A DNA stretch of 64,000 nucleotides from Planctomycetota bacterium (GCA_026692845.1 JAPLNM010000049.1:1-64000), one strand, 5' to 3'; counted from the stretch's first letter, positions 36,892-48,358 are shown. Translations and numbers: made by a program. The notes: generated by a model not told the origin, from the sequence alone.

Positions 36892-39800
36892 ATGAAAGAT
36901 CTACCCGCGATCGCCCGTTACATGCGGCTTCCAGAAGAGCAGCTGCGCTTCCCTGTCGAGCTTTTTCATCAAGGGTTCGAGCCGAACTATTTGGCTACCT
37001 ACCGACCCGATGAACTCGGTGGCCTCGATGGCAAAACCCTCGCTCGTTTGAAACGATCGGTCGTCTACGAATCGGCCCTGTCTAACCATAAAGATCAGAT
37101 CGCAGAAGGCCTCCAGAAAGAGGGGCATTTCAATGACGAGGTCGCTGATGTACTTGTGCAATGCACATCGATCTCCCAAGTCGATGCGATCGCCAAAAAT
37201 CTCCGCGGAAAAAAAACGGCCAAAGCCTTCGCAGACTCGGACCTAAATATCGAGAAAGTCGGCCAAGCAATTCTGCTCTACCGTGGCGACAATATCCAAG
37301 ACTTCCAAGCTTGGGTCCAAGCCCAAACCGGTCTCGAGCCCCAAGAAGCCGAACTCCTAGTCCCCAAAGTCAAACGCTGGTTGCAACTCCTTTTGAGCGA
37401 AGACGCTCAGTTGATGCTCGCACTCCAACGCGCTCTGCTGAAAAATGCAGTCGTCAATGTCAAAGTCCTGCCGGAGCCTTCTCAAAACCCAAACCAACCT
37501 TCTCTGGATCTACCGCCCCAAGAGAATCCCGAAACTCAAGCCAGCGGCCAACCCCATGAGCCTCAAAGCCAATCGCCCGCTGCCCTAGACCCCTTGTTAT
37601 CAGCCACAGCAGCTCCAACTCCAGTTGACACAGCTCCAGTTGACACAGCTCCAGCAAACATCGAGTCGAGAGAAACCTCAGAAGCTCCCGCCTCAGAAGC
37701 TCCCGATGCCGCTGCGGCTCCAGGAACCCCTACGGAACCCTCAGAGGCCATCGCCTCTTTCAAAAACGACCGCAAGAAACCCAGAGAGATCCGAACCAAA
37801 AGTCTCAGCGACAAACAACTCTCGCCGCGCCAACGACGCCGACGTTGGTTGCGCGGGATCCTCGAATCCTACAGCAAACTGCGCAAGCCCATCCGAGATC
37901 TGACCCCTTTCCAGGTCCTGATGCTCTCTCGCGGACTGCGATCTCAGATCATCCAACTCCAATTCCAAATCGATACAAAGTACCTTGTGCAACTGTGTCG
38001 TGATTCGCTTTGCCCCGACCGGCATCCGATGCACCCTCTGCTGATGGAAGTCGCCGACACTGGGCTCAAGGAGTTTCTTCTGCCTAGACTCCAACAAGAC
38101 GTCTTAGCGATCCTCGAAGAAGATGCCAACCAAGCGCTCATCGAGTCGGCTGTCGAACACCTCGAAACGGTGATGCTCCAACGGCCCGTCCGTGGACACC
38201 GGGTCCTGATGATCGATGCAGTAGGCCAAAAAACCGCCGCCGTCTCGATCGTTGACGCCCAAGGCACGTTGCTCATGACCGGCGATATCGTCTGCAACTC
38301 CTCGAAGTCCGACGTTGTCTCCCAAAACGTAGCCCAACTTGGGCAATGGGTCCATGAGCATCAAGTCACCCTGGTGGCTCTGACCAACGGCCACGCGCGA
38401 AGGTATCTGGTACACTCGGTCGCCGAACTGATGAAACAGTCGGCCGAAGGAAGCTTGTTCTGGACCTTCGCCGATCGCCAAGGTGCCGACGCGTTCTGCA
38501 CCTCGAGAAACTCTCTTGTCGAACTTCCGAAGATCTCCCGCCGTCACCGCGCCGCAGTTTGGTTGGCTTGGAAACTCCAAGACCCCTTGAGGCAAATCCT
38601 CAAGATCGAGCCAGCACGATTGCGACTCGGATCCTACCAGCGGGAACTGCCCCAAGCAGAACTCGAAGCGGCTCTCCAGGAAGCCATCTCCTCGGCAATC
38701 ACCAAAGCCGGTGTCGACATGTACCATGCCGACCTAGAAGTCCTAAAGCGTATCCCCGGGATGGACGATGCGACAGCCAAACGCGTTGTCGAAGAACGCC
38801 CCAAGGGGTCCCTCAGCGACCGTGAATCCCTCGGAAAACTCCTCAAGGAATCCCTGTCCGAAAGTCGCGCTCGCCAAGCTATCGGTTTCCTACGGGTCTA
38901 TCAAAGCAATAACCCCCTCGATGGTACCATCATCCATCCAGAAGACTACCGATTGGCCGAACGACTCGTCGAACACGCCCAATTGCCAGCCCCCGCCTCG
39001 ACTCCCGATGGCTGGTCGAAACCCGACTACGAAAAAATCGCCGCCGCCATCGCCGCAGCACAATCCATGGCGCTCGATGCTCCAAGTTCCGAATTGGTCG
39101 AAGCCTTCGGATTCGATTCCCATGCCGACGAAATCAACCCCAATTTTGGTATCATCGAATCCCCAGCCGATGCTTCTGAAAATCCAATAGCCCCTGAGAA
39201 CATTCAGACCCCTGAGATTCAAACGGCTAAAGAGTCGCAAGAAACTCCCGTAGCCGAAGAAACCTCGGCGGCTTCTGAAACAACTCAGGACAAAACAACT
39301 CAGGACAAAACAACTCAGGACCCCGAGTCGAGCGAGTCACCTGCCCCAAGCGAGCCTGCACCAAGCGAGCCTGCACCAAGCGAGCCTGCACCAAGCGAGC
39401 CTGTCCTGGCAGTCACTCGAGCTCCGATCAGCATGCCTGAGATCCCCGAAAGCCCCATGCAACGGCCTGCCCTGGCAATCGATGCGGACAAACTCGCTCG
39501 TAGCTGGCAAGTCGGACGCTCTAAGCTCCTTTCGGTCTCGCGGGCACTTCAGTTCCCTTTCGCCGACGGGCGTGAATTCCAATACCCAGTTCCACTCCGA
39601 TCCTACGTTCCAACCATGGAACGACTCGAACCGGGTTCCATGCTCTCTGCCTTGGTCATCGGTATCGCTAACTTTGGCGTGTTCGTCGAACTCGGACCAG
39701 ACTGCACAGGCCTGATCCACATCAGCCAACTCGGCCCCTCTTTCATCGAAGACGCCCACCAATTCGTCCAAGTCGGCGATGTTATTCCTGTCTGGGTCCT

Positions 39801-40377
39801 TCACACCGATGACAAGAAAAAACGCGTTGCATTGACCACCCGAGCCCCAGGCTCGGAGCCCGAATCCAACCATCGCGATGCGGACAACCAACGACCGCAG
39901 AACGATTCAAAAAATCGCTCAGATCGACAAGGCTCACCACAGGACCGAAGAGACCCTGGGCGTCCCAACTCCGCTGGGAGCCCCTCTGGGTCTCGTGGCG
40001 ATCGGCCCAACAGCACTCGACCCGACAACCGCGGTGCTCGCCCCTCGGGTGACTCGCGTGGCTCCTACCGCAAACCCGATGCGAACCGACGTTCCAATTC
40101 GGGCCAAGGTTACTCCGAGAATGGCGAAGGACGTTCCAATCGGCAAGTGAAAATCTCACGACCGGTTCCAGAAAAGCCAATCACCGAAGCAATGCAGCAG
40201 GGTAAAGAGCCCCTGCGATCCTTTGGCGACCTGATGCAGTACCTCAAAAAAGGTCCCACCACCCCCGAGACTCCGGCTCCGTCCTCATCGACTGCGGACG
40301 CTGTCCCCAGCACCGATGCTCCAAACGGTTCACCGGAAGGAGCCACTACCCCAAGTCCCGGGACCGATGATGTCTGA
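36892..40377 (+). CDS. Divergent Tex-like protein (YqgF-like, helix-hairpin-helix and S1 domains) with long low-complexity linkers
   Basis: HRVLMIDAVGQKTAAVSIVDAQG; LKRIPGMDDATAKRVVEERPKGSLSDRESL; S1: LEPGSMLSALVIGIANFGVFVELGPDCTGLIHISQL; basic C-terminus. Confidence 0.8.
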   Translation: MKDLPAIARYMRLPEEQLRFPVELFHQGFEPNYLATYRPDELGGLDGKTLARLKRSVVYESALSNHKDQIAEGLQKEGHFNDEVADVLVQCTSISQVDAIAKNLRGKKTAKAFADSDLNIEKVGQAILLYRGDNIQDFQAWVQAQTGLEPQEAELLVPKVKRWLQLLLSEDAQLMLALQRALLKNAVVNVKVLPEPSQNPNQPSLDLPPQENPETQASGQPHEPQSQSPAALDPLLSATAAPTPVDTAPVDTAPANIESRETSEAPASEAPDAAAAPGTPTEPSEAIASFKNDRKKPREIRTKSLSDKQLSPRQRRRRWLRGILESYSKLRKPIRDLTPFQVLMLSRGLRSQIIQLQFQIDTKYLVQLCRDSLCPDRHPMHPLLMEVADTGLKEFLLPRLQQDVLAILEEDANQALIESAVEHLETVMLQRPVRGHRVLMIDAVGQKTAAVSIVDAQGTLLMTGDIVCNSSKSDVVSQNVAQLGQWVHEHQVTLVALTNGHARRYLVHSVAELMKQSAEGSLFWTFADRQGADAFCTSRNSLVELPKISRRHRAAVWLAWKLQDPLRQILKIEPARLRLGSYQRELPQAELEAALQEAISSAITKAGVDMYHADLEVLKRIPGMDDATAKRVVEERPKGSLSDRESLGKLLKESLSESRARQAIGFLRVYQSNNPLDGTIIHPEDYRLAERLVEHAQLPAPASTPDGWSKPDYEKIAAAIAAAQSMALDAPSSELVEAFGFDSHADEINPNFGIIESPADASENPIAPENIQTPEIQTAKESQETPVAEETSAASETTQDKTTQDKTTQDPESSESPAPSEPAPSEPAPSEPAPSEPVLAVTRAPISMPEIPESPMQRPALAIDADKLARSWQVGRSKLLSVSRALQFPFADGREFQYPVPLRSYVPTMERLEPGSMLSALVIGIANFGVFVELGPDCTGLIHISQLGPSFIEDAHQFVQVGDVIPVWVLHTDDKKKRVALTTRAPGSEPESNHRDADNQRPQNDSKNRSDRQGSPQDRRDPGRPNSAGSPSGSRGDRPNSTRPDNRGARPSGDSRGSYRKPDANRRSNSGQGYSENGEGRSNRQVKISRPVPEKPITEAMQQGKEPLRSFGDLMQYLKKGPTTPETPAPSSSTADAVPSTDAPNGSPEGATTPSPGTDDV
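37621..37653. repeat. 15-bp in-frame tandem repeat (ccagttgacacagct x2 plus partial)
   Basis: Read directly; encodes PVDTAPVDTAP. Confidence 0.9.
39280..39321. repeat. 15-bp in-frame tandem repeat (acaactcaggacaaa, about 2.8 copies)
   Basis: Read directly; encodes TTQDKTTQDKTTQD. Confidence 0.95.
39340..39399. repeat. 15-bp in-frame tandem repeat x4 (cctgcaccaagcgag; encodes PAPSE)
   Basis: Read directly in the Tex-like CDS. Confidence 0.95.
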
Positions 40378-40858
40378 GTTCGAGGAACGCTTGAAAAAAG
40401 CCGTCGCTCGTGGGGCAAGCAAAGCCGAGTCGCTTCTGTCCGAAGAGCAACGAAAAAAGCAAGAAGCCGAGGAGCATAAACGGCTACACGCTAAGTACCG
40501 CTTGGAACTCTCCGAGAGGATCGAGTCGGTCGTGAAAAAACTCATCGACTTGTTTCCCGGCTTCCGCTACCAATCGGTTTTCGGCGAGTCCGGTTGGGGC
40601 AGCGCCTGTGCACGCGATGATCTGGTCTTCGAAAAAGGGATGCGTTCGAACAAGTACTCTCGTTTCGAGTTGGTCGTCCGTCCGGTCAACGAATTCTCTG
40701 TGCTCGATATCCAAGCCAAAGGAACGATCGCCGACAGAGAACTCCTGACGCGCGCGTTGTATCAGCCACTCGGCCAAGTCGATATCGAGCGGTTCAACAA
40801 AGCCGTCGACGACTGGGCGATCGCCTATGCCGAACTGTACGCTACGAAAAGAGGCTAA
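40367..40858 (+). CDS. Hypothetical protein, translationally coupled to the Tex-like gene
   Basis: ATGATGTCTGAG start overlaps the upstream stop (TGA at 40375-40377); charged, conserved-looking C-terminus. Confidence 0.65.
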   Translation: MMSEFEERLKKAVARGASKAESLLSEEQRKKQEAEEHKRLHAKYRLELSERIESVVKKLIDLFPGFRYQSVFGESGWGSACARDDLVFEKGMRSNKYSRFELVVRPVNEFSVLDIQAKGTIADRELLTRALYQPLGQVDIERFNKAVDDWAIAYAELYATKRG

Positions 40859-40918
40859 GCTAAGCCGTTAAAAGAACCACGCGTCACTGGATTGCAACAG
40901 ATTGAGTCGAATCTGCAA

Positions 40919-41473
40919 TCAATGCTGATAGTAAGGCGATATCATCCAATAAGCGATCACTCCTGTGACCGAGACGTATAGCCATATCGGATAAGCGAGC
41001 TTGGCAATCCTACGATGCTGATCAAATCGTTGAAGCAGCGCAAACCACAACGCTCGGAGCACCAACGGCAAAACCACCAAGGACAAGAGAATGTGAGATA
41101 GAAGGACGAAGTAATAAACTCCTCGTATCCAACCTTCGCCTCCAAACCTCGTCGATGGGTTCGTCAGGTGATACAAAACATAGCAGACCAAGAAACCCGC
41201 TCCGAGGCCAAAGGCCGTTAGCATCGCGCTGCGATGCATCGCCACATTCCCCGCACGGATGCAAATCCATCCGACGATCAAAACCGCACTCGTGACTATG
41301 TTGATCGCTCCGATGCAATGCGGCAATTGCTTGGTCCAACCCCCCAAATCGAACTTCGTGGGGATGGCTAATAATAATGCCACCACCAAAGGGATCGCTA
41401 CGGACAACACATTGGCCAGAAGCATCGCTTGGCGATCCGAAGCAAATAAAGGGGTCGAAGATCGATGGGTCAT
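40919..41473 (-). CDS. DUF420 family membrane protein
   Basis: LPHCIGAINIVTSAVLIVGWICIRAGNVAMHRSAMLTAF..VCYVLYHL..YFVLLSHILLSLVVLPLVLRALW..KLAYPIWLYVSVTGVIAYWMI. Confidence 0.85.
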   Translation of the reverse strand: MTHRSSTPLFASDRQAMLLANVLSVAIPLVVALLLAIPTKFDLGGWTKQLPHCIGAINIVTSAVLIVGWICIRAGNVAMHRSAMLTAFGLGAGFLVCYVLYHLTNPSTRFGGEGWIRGVYYFVLLSHILLSLVVLPLVLRALWFALLQRFDQHRRIAKLAYPIWLYVSVTGVIAYWMISPYYQH

Positions 41474-41526
41474 AGTAGGTTTGCAGGTGAGGGAATCGGT
41501 AAACGCATCAGGTTGTGCCTTATTAT

Positions 41527-42618
41527 TCACCGCCTGACAATCCCCCGGACGTGATCTTCGTTGACCGGATGAATGATTCCAACCTCGGTGATGATCGCGC
41601 TGATTAGCTCCGCCGGAGTGACATCGAAGGCCGGATTGTAGACCCGAACATCCTTAGGTGCAGTCCTTTTACCAAAGGCCAAGGTGATTTCCTCGGGTTT
41701 TCGCTGCTCGATTGGGATGTCCGCCCCGTCGACGATCGAAAGATCGAAGGTGCTCGTCGGGGCCGCGACGAAAAAGGGGATCCCGTGATGTTTGGCCAAA
41801 ACAGCCAATCCATAGGTTCCGATTTTATTGGCCGTATCCCCGCGTGCTGTAATCCGGTCGGCTCCTACAATCACATACTGGACCTTGCCCTCACGCATCA
41901 CCTGGGCGGCCATCGAATCGCAAATCAGAGTGCTCGGTACGCTATGCTGCTGCAACTCCCACATGGTCAACCGAGACCCTTGCAACAAAGGCCTGGTCTC
42001 ATCGGCATAGACCTCAATCCCCTTACCTTGGTAATGCGCCGTCAAGATCGCTGCCAATGCGGTTCCGAACTCCGAGGTGGCCAACCCTCCGGTATTGCAG
42101 TGCGTGAGTATTCCACTGCCAGTTTCAAACAACGATGCTCCATACTCGCCAATCGCATGGCACATCCGCCGATCCTCGTCATGAATCTCACGGGCTTGAC
42201 GCAAAAGCTGATTGGAAAGCTCGACGGCCGAAGCCACATTGCTATTGCGATCGATGATCCGACGCATGCGATCCAAAGCCCAGAACAAATTTACCGCCGT
42301 CGGGCGACTGGTCGCCAAGTAATCGCAGAGCGACTTTGCATGCAATACCGCCTCGCCAATCGAAGCCCGACGGCTCACCAAGGCGTGCATTCCTGTGACG
42401 ACAGCATAAGCTGCCGCGATGCCGATGGCCGGAGCCCCTCGAACCCTCAAAGCGACGATTGCCTCGTGCGCCTCCTGGACGCTGTGAATCGGAATCATCT
42501 CAAGGCGGTCGGGCAAAAGCGTTTGGTCCAAGAGTTCGAGTTGCCCAAGCGAATCTCCTTGCCATCGGACGGAAACATAAGGGCTAGGGCCCTGGGGTGC
42601 CTGTGTTTGCTCAGTCAT
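41527..42618 (-). CDS. mtnA: S-methyl-5-thioribose-1-phosphate isomerase
   Basis: LRVRGAPAIGIAAAYAV, SGILTHCNTGGLATSEFGTALA, VYADETRPLLQGSRLTMWEL, VGADRITARGDTANKIGTYGLAVLAKHHGIPFFVAAPTSTFD. Confidence 0.95.
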   Translation of the reverse strand: MTEQTQAPQGPSPYVSVRWQGDSLGQLELLDQTLLPDRLEMIPIHSVQEAHEAIVALRVRGAPAIGIAAAYAVVTGMHALVSRRASIGEAVLHAKSLCDYLATSRPTAVNLFWALDRMRRIIDRNSNVASAVELSNQLLRQAREIHDEDRRMCHAIGEYGASLFETGSGILTHCNTGGLATSEFGTALAAILTAHYQGKGIEVYADETRPLLQGSRLTMWELQQHSVPSTLICDSMAAQVMREGKVQYVIVGADRITARGDTANKIGTYGLAVLAKHHGIPFFVAAPTSTFDLSIVDGADIPIEQRKPEEITLAFGKRTAPKDVRVYNPAFDVTPAELISAIITEVGIIHPVNEDHVRGIVRR

Positions 42619-42638
42619 CGATTCAGTCAACAGCCTTT

Positions 42639-45600
42639 CTACAACCCGACTTCGAGAATTCCATTCATGACCATCCAGTGCCCGGGGAACGTGCACAGGT
42701 AAGGGTAACGACCAGGCTTGTCGGGTACCTGGAAGTAAATAGCCGATTCGCTGCCCGGCTCGATGATGTCGGTATAACAAATCACCGCATCAGACTCCGG
42801 AACATACTGCTTGAGATAAGCATCTGGTGAACCGATCAGCCGATTGGCAAGGTCGCCTACCTTATCGAGCGAATCCGGCTGGATCAATGCCCAGTTGTGG
42901 GGAACCACATCGGGATTGATGAACTTCAGCTTGAGGATCTCCCCGGGTTTGGCTTGCAATTTCTTGACTGAAAATTGCAGGTTGTCCATCGCTTGAATCT
43001 GAATCTCACGGGCTCCGTCGAGCTTCTTTTGCCAAGGGTTGGCCACCCGTTTAGTCAGCCAATCGAGATCCCGTAGCATCGGATGAGGCAACTTCTTGGC
43101 GATCGAATCGCGAGCCAAAAGCTTGGCCGACTCATAAGGCGGATCCATCGCATTGAGGGTTGCAAATAGCTCGCAGGGACGTGCCGCACCGATCTGCAAA
43201 AGCAAATGCAATTGGCTGCAAAGTTGCAGGTCGGGAATCTCAAGAAACAGACTCTTGGAATCCTCCGAGACAATCACCGAACGGATGTCGAGCACGTCAT
43301 GACCCATGGCCCCTTGGTGCACAACCGAGTACTCGCGCGATCCATAGGCAGGCGAGTAACGGTAGTTCCAGCTTTGAGCGAACTGCTTGCTCGCATCGAC
43401 GGCCGTAGCCGCATCGATGGTGCCGGAAAAATCGACCCTTACCCCGTTTTCGTGGATGTGAAAACCCGTCGGCAATACCTCCCGAGCACCGGTGTAGCGA
43501 AGTCGCTCGAAGCATCCGGCGGCCGGAGTATAGCTCCCCCAGCCATGCATGCCCGTGGCGTAAATCCACCCGTCTTGCGGGCGAACCCGCGCGCGATGCA
43601 CCCCGGATCGGAAGTCTCCTGGCAAAGGACTGAACGCGCCTTGCCACTGCATGCCGACGCGGTCTCTGAGCAAAAGATGCATCGTTCCTGTGCCGAAGGA
43701 TGTGTGCACGATCTGGCCATCCAGTGGACCGATCGTCGTACTGTGCACTTGCACCTGACCCCCGCTGGAATTGTCGATCCCACGCGGAAGATAGAGCATC
43801 GGCAATTCGATCTTCTGATCGGGCCTCGGACCGCGATATCCGTAAAACGGCGGTGGATTCACTGCGTAACGATCCGCCGAATCGGCGGAATCTCTAGCGG
43901 GGACCAAGCAGATCATCGACGTCGGCGTCCAATCTCCCTCCGAGCACGGTACCGTCAAACTGCCGTCGTCGAGCAACCCAATCCCGTCGGGGTTCCTAAA
44001 GCCCGTTGCGATCACGCTGGCTGTGCGACCCTCGGGGCTGATCCGTACGAGCCCCTCATTGCCCGAGGCAAAGTAAAAGTATCCGTCGGCATCGCGCTCC
44101 AACCCGCAGAGATAATCATGCCCCGATGCAGAGGTGGTATAAGCGTTCGAGAAGCACTCGTAAAAGTCGATCTCATCATCGCCATCCAAGTCATGTAATA
44201 GGCTGATCTGATTGCGACCCAAGGTGTAAATTTTGTCCTCGTGAACAACGATTCCCAATAAATGATGCATTCCTGCCGCTATCCGCTTCCAAATGGCTTG
44301 CTCGGAATCCAATCCCGATACCAACCATACGTCCCCTTGCATGCTCACGACCACCCCCCGGCCATCGCTCATAAACGCATGGGCTCCCGCAGCGATCAAC
44401 GTGTTCCATGGGTTGTCCGTCGGTAATTCAATCGTATCGACTACATAGCCACCTGCCCCCTTGCCTTGACGAATCGGCGTCGGAAACGTTTCAGGCCATT
44501 GGGGCCTTCCACCCGACAAGACGTCTTTTTTCGGATGCTCTGCAGCAGGCGCGATCGTACGCTTCCACTGAGCATTTGCATCGAGCCCCAAATGATCCAA
44601 ATACATCTTGCCGTCATGCTCGACTGCGAAAACCACTTCCTTGCCACTGCGATAAACTCCCCGATAGCGAGCCTCCCGGGCTCCGGGTACCAACTGCCGG
44701 AAAGAACCAGCCCAAGCCCCAAGCTCCTGCTTGGTCCCCTCGATCCTAAACCCATCGATGTATCCATGCCGAACGTCGGTGAATCGAACAAAGCCTCCAG
44801 TCCAAACGGCCTCATAAGCCAGCGTGTCGGTGTTAAAACAGGCCGAAGCCTCTTGGTCCCCTGCGATGCGAATCGCAACGGTCCGAGGCACCGCTTTGGC
44901 CTCTCCGACCAACACGTTGCTTTGCATCGAACCAAGATCGACATGGTTCCACTCGTCCCCCTTCCAAGTCTCCTCTGTCTGATTGCCCCAGTGCCCGAAC
45001 TTGCCGCCGTCCAACCCCGGGAACGGTTCGACCCATGCCGGCCTGTTTTTCATCGCAGCAAAATGCACCGCCTGCTTTGTATACCAGTCGTAGACTCGAT
45101 CCCGATTCACAGGCTCCTTGTGATTCGGATAATGCTCCGCGACCAAAGGCTCAGTGGTCCAAGAAAACTTCGACGGCTCATGGGTACTGGCCGATCGTAT
45201 TTGAGCTTCAAGACTCCGAAGGTCGATCCGATCGGTCCCTAGCCCCATGAGAAATCGAAGCAAATCAGCCTGCTGGCCCAACGGCAGCGTCTCGAAAAGA
45301 CCCGCAGGCATCAGCGATCCGCTCGGCACAATCTGCTCGATCGCCTCACGCAATACCGTTTGCTCCTTACGCGTCGCAGGATCCACAAATACCAACGGGG
45401 AAGACTCAAGCGACACAACGTATCCAGTCAAAACCTGCGAATCTTCCGTCTGGATCTTGTAGGTCTGGTATGCAGGCTCCTGCCGGCGATTAGGCCAAAG
45501 CAAACTCTCGGCCAATTCCAACCCCGTTCGCTGCTTGCCAATCTGCGTCAACTCCGGACCGATGATCCCTCCCGCACTCCCGATCCTATGGCAAGAAAAA

Positions 45601-45782
45601 CAAGCCAAATTCGCTCGGGTAAAGGCCTGCAACCCACGCTGCGAATCCCCCCGAGCGACCGCCTCGTGGACCAACTGCTCGAGACGCTCCTGCGAAAAAG
45701 GAACCTCCTGAGCCCCAAGCTCCAGACTGAGCGATCCAAAAAGCCAAAAGAATGCTAGCAAATAGTTCTTGTTCATCATCAT
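42639..45782 (-). CDS. Secreted fusion: PVC-type heme c domain, large beta-propeller-like core, C-terminal cupredoxin
   Basis: [13 protein letters not shown]-terminus [31 protein letters not shown] (type-1 Cu-like H/C/H/M). Confidence 0.85.
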   Translation of the reverse strand: MMMNKNYLLAFFWLFGSLSLELGAQEVPFSQERLEQLVHEAVARGDSQRGLQAFTRANLACFSCHRIGSAGGIIGPELTQIGKQRTGLELAESLLWPNRRQEPAYQTYKIQTEDSQVLTGYVVSLESSPLVFVDPATRKEQTVLREAIEQIVPSGSLMPAGLFETLPLGQQADLLRFLMGLGTDRIDLRSLEAQIRSASTHEPSKFSWTTEPLVAEHYPNHKEPVNRDRVYDWYTKQAVHFAAMKNRPAWVEPFPGLDGGKFGHWGNQTEETWKGDEWNHVDLGSMQSNVLVGEAKAVPRTVAIRIAGDQEASACFNTDTLAYEAVWTGGFVRFTDVRHGYIDGFRIEGTKQELGAWAGSFRQLVPGAREARYRGVYRSGKEVVFAVEHDGKMYLDHLGLDANAQWKRTIAPAAEHPKKDVLSGGRPQWPETFPTPIRQGKGAGGYVVDTIELPTDNPWNTLIAAGAHAFMSDGRGVVVSMQGDVWLVSGLDSEQAIWKRIAAGMHHLLGIVVHEDKIYTLGRNQISLLHDLDGDDEIDFYECFSNAYTTSASGHDYLCGLERDADGYFYFASGNEGLVRISPEGRTASVIATGFRNPDGIGLLDDGSLTVPCSEGDWTPTSMICLVPARDSADSADRYAVNPPPFYGYRGPRPDQKIELPMLYLPRGIDNSSGGQVQVHSTTIGPLDGQIVHTSFGTGTMHLLLRDRVGMQWQGAFSPLPGDFRSGVHRARVRPQDGWIYATGMHGWGSYTPAAGCFERLRYTGAREVLPTGFHIHENGVRVDFSGTIDAATAVDASKQFAQSWNYRYSPAYGSREYSVVHQGAMGHDVLDIRSVIVSEDSKSLFLEIPDLQLCSQLHLLLQIGAARPCELFATLNAMDPPYESAKLLARDSIAKKLPHPMLRDLDWLTKRVANPWQKKLDGAREIQIQAMDNLQFSVKKLQAKPGEILKLKFINPDVVPHNWALIQPDSLDKVGDLANRLIGSPDAYLKQYVPESDAVICYTDIIEPGSESAIYFQVPDKPGRYPYLCTFPGHWMVMNGILEVGL

Positions 45783-45789
45783 CCAAGCC

Positions 45790-45825
45790 ATGCGGGGATC
45801 GAGGGCCGTGCGGGGATCGAGGACC
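45790..45825. repeat. 18-bp tandem duplication (RtgcggggatcgaggRcc x2) in 5' region
   Basis: Read directly, just upstream of the likely start of the heme-c/cupredoxin gene. Confidence 0.9.
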
Positions 45826-45932
45826 ACGGAAGTTTGTATCTGTCCACAAGTTCCCTGCGGCTCAGGGACGAAGATACAATCACAATCGGGCTTCCCATTG
45901 TAGTCGATTTCTAGGTTGGGATTTGGCCAATC

Positions 45933-46874
45933 ATGCAGCAACACGATTCACGCTCTAAGGCACTAGCACAAACACTGGCACTGGTCGCTTTGATCCTTGT
46001 GGCTCTGAGCCACCAAGGAGTCTGCCAGCTTGTCGATCTGCAACCGACGACAGACCCGATCCTCAAGCCGCACAAACTCGATTTGCCCAAGACGCTCGAC
46101 GAAGTCAATCACCTCGAGCCAAGCCCGATCCCATCTCCAACAGCCAGCGAACTCAAAGAACTCAGCCAGTCGGTCCGCTGGCTGTGCCTGATGAACCTGC
46201 CTGAGAACGTCGAAGACACTCGCAAGTGGGGCAAGCAACGACGCGTCTGGGACGGTGTCGATATGAAATTCGACGGGCTGCGGCTCGACACCAAACAGCG
46301 TTGGAAGATGGCCAACGATGGGACTTGGTCTCGCTATCTGATCGAATTTGTCGATCCGGCCAAGGAACTTCAGGTCGAAGTCAAAAAGTTTGACGTCGCG
46401 CCTGACGGAAAAAGATTTACCACGAGCGTTTGGGTCGTCGCTCCGTTGAAGCTCTTCGGAAGGGTCAACCAGTTCGCACGCGACGTTCAACTCATCAGCG
46501 TTTCGGCCAAAGCCGACGCGACCATTCGGATGAAAGTCGATTGCCAAGTCGACATTCAATTGCTTCCGATCTCGTTTCCGCCGGATGTGGAGTTTCGGCC
46601 CAAGGTGCTCGACGCATCGATCGAGTTATTGGATTTCAGGATGCACGAGATCAGTCAGATCCATGGACAAGCCGCCGAATGGATCGGGGAGGGAATCGAA
46701 GAAATCCTCGATAGAAAGCTTGCCGAGTATCGCGACAAGTTGGTTTTGAAAATGAACGAGTCGATCGCCAAGCAGCAGAACAAGCTGCGAATCTCCGCCT
46801 CGAAATGGCTATCTAGCTCGATGAACTTCACGCCAAAGACCTCAGAAAGCCCCTCAGGTACACCAGCTCCTTAG
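45933..46874 (+). CDS. Secreted protein of unknown function
   Basis: Signal-like N-terminus ([23 protein letters not shown]); coherent 313-aa ORF. Confidence 0.65.
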   Translation: MQQHDSRSKALAQTLALVALILVALSHQGVCQLVDLQPTTDPILKPHKLDLPKTLDEVNHLEPSPIPSPTASELKELSQSVRWLCLMNLPENVEDTRKWGKQRRVWDGVDMKFDGLRLDTKQRWKMANDGTWSRYLIEFVDPAKELQVEVKKFDVAPDGKRFTTSVWVVAPLKLFGRVNQFARDVQLISVSAKADATIRMKVDCQVDIQLLPISFPPDVEFRPKVLDASIELLDFRMHEISQIHGQAAEWIGEGIEEILDRKLAEYRDKLVLKMNESIAKQQNKLRISASKWLSSSMNFTPKTSESPSGTPAP

Positions 46875-46918
46875 AGAAGACCTCTTTAAGCAATTGAAAA
46901 GCCGCAAGCGACCGAGGC

Positions 46919-48358
46919 CTAAGTCTCGTACTGGACCTTGCCATGCTTGCTGGCTCGACTGATCTTGTCCATCGCGTAAAGGCCCGAGAGGACGAATTCG
47001 ACACAGGAAGCTCGGATCGCTGGGTGCTCCGAAGCGTTGACCTCAAAAGCCGTGTCCCAGACCGGAGGCACATGCTTGAGCCGTTCGGCATAAGCTTCGC
47101 TCGGCAGCAAATCTCCGACCTCGATCCGAACCCCTTTGCTGAAAATCTCCGAGATCTGCGCCAATCCATACTCCTGCACATACTTCTCAAAGACCACTTT
47201 GATCGCGCTGGCGATGAGTGCGTCGAGGACCTTGCGCTCGGACATTTGATGCGAACCCATCAGGTCCAACTCTAGCTTGCCAAGCGATGAGGTGACCAAG
47301 TGGCCAAGATCGCTAATGCGTGGGACAGCGAGCGGTTCTTTGAGGATCACTGCGCGATGGCGAGCCGATGCGATCATCGTGCGGAAGTTCGCAAGAGAGA
47401 ATCTTGCGGAAACCCCGGAGGCTTGGTCGACATACTTGCTAGCTCGGGCTTGCGACGTGATCTCTTCGATGATCTCCATCATAAAATAAGGGATCTGAAC
47501 CGGATACTTGCCACCCAGATCGGTTCCTGCCTCTTGCATGAGAATCTCGATCCCCTGCTGGCGTTCCTTCGGGTAGTGGGTCTGGATCAGCGAGCCGATT
47601 CGGTCTTTGAGTTGCGGGATGACTTTGCCACTGCGGTTGTAAGTACTCGGGTTGGCCGAAAAGAGGATGAAAATGTCCAAATCGAAACGGACTGGGTATC
47701 CGCGGATTTGAACATCGCGCTCCTCGAGGATGTTGAACAAGCCGACTTGGACCAGCTCATCGAGTTCGGGAAGCTCATTCATCGCAAAGATCCCTCGATG
47801 CATTCGGGGGATCAGCCCAAAGTGCAACGCCGACTCCGAACTCATGCTCACCCCGCCGGTGAGCTTCGACGGGTCAATCTCTCCGATGATGTCGGCGAAT
47901 TTGGTTCCAGGGGCCAGACGCTCGACGTACCGATCCTGGCGATGCCACCAAGCGATCGGAGTCTGGTCTTGAGAGTGCGTGCGAAGAAAATCCTTGGCCT
48001 GTTGGGTAATCGGGCACAAGGGATCCTCGTGCACAGGCACCTCGGGGATGTCCAGGTAAGGAACATATTCGTCGAGGAAGCGGACCAAGGTCCGCATCAG
48101 ACGGCTTTTGGCCTGCCCTTTTTCTCCTAGGAACAGTAGGTCATGGCCTGCCAAAAGAGCGATGTTCAGTTCCGGCAATACGGTGTCCTGATAGCCGATA
48201 ATCCCAGGATAAAGCTCCTCGGAGGACTCCAAACTCCGAAGAAAATTCTCTCGCATCTCCTCTTTGACGCTTCGAGAACGCCAACCGCTTGCGATCAACT
48301 CGCTGAGAGTCGTCGGGCGTTTTTTCAAATCCGATGCAATCGATTCGTGCTGCGTCAT
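46919..48358 (-). CDS. MoxR/RavA/Mg-chelatase-like AAA ATPase
   Basis: [18 protein letters not shown] (RavA-like Walker A with Ala), [51 protein letters not shown]. Confidence 0.85.
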   Translation of the reverse strand: MTQHESIASDLKKRPTTLSELIASGWRSRSVKEEMRENFLRSLESSEELYPGIIGYQDTVLPELNIALLAGHDLLFLGEKGQAKSRLMRTLVRFLDEYVPYLDIPEVPVHEDPLCPITQQAKDFLRTHSQDQTPIAWWHRQDRYVERLAPGTKFADIIGEIDPSKLTGGVSMSSESALHFGLIPRMHRGIFAMNELPELDELVQVGLFNILEERDVQIRGYPVRFDLDIFILFSANPSTYNRSGKVIPQLKDRIGSLIQTHYPKERQQGIEILMQEAGTDLGGKYPVQIPYFMMEIIEEITSQARASKYVDQASGVSARFSLANFRTMIASARHRAVILKEPLAVPRISDLGHLVTSSLGKLELDLMGSHQMSERKVLDALIASAIKVVFEKYVQEYGLAQISEIFSKGVRIEVGDLLPSEAYAERLKHVPPVWDTAFEVNASEHPAIRASCVEFVLSGLYAMDKISRASKHGKVQYET

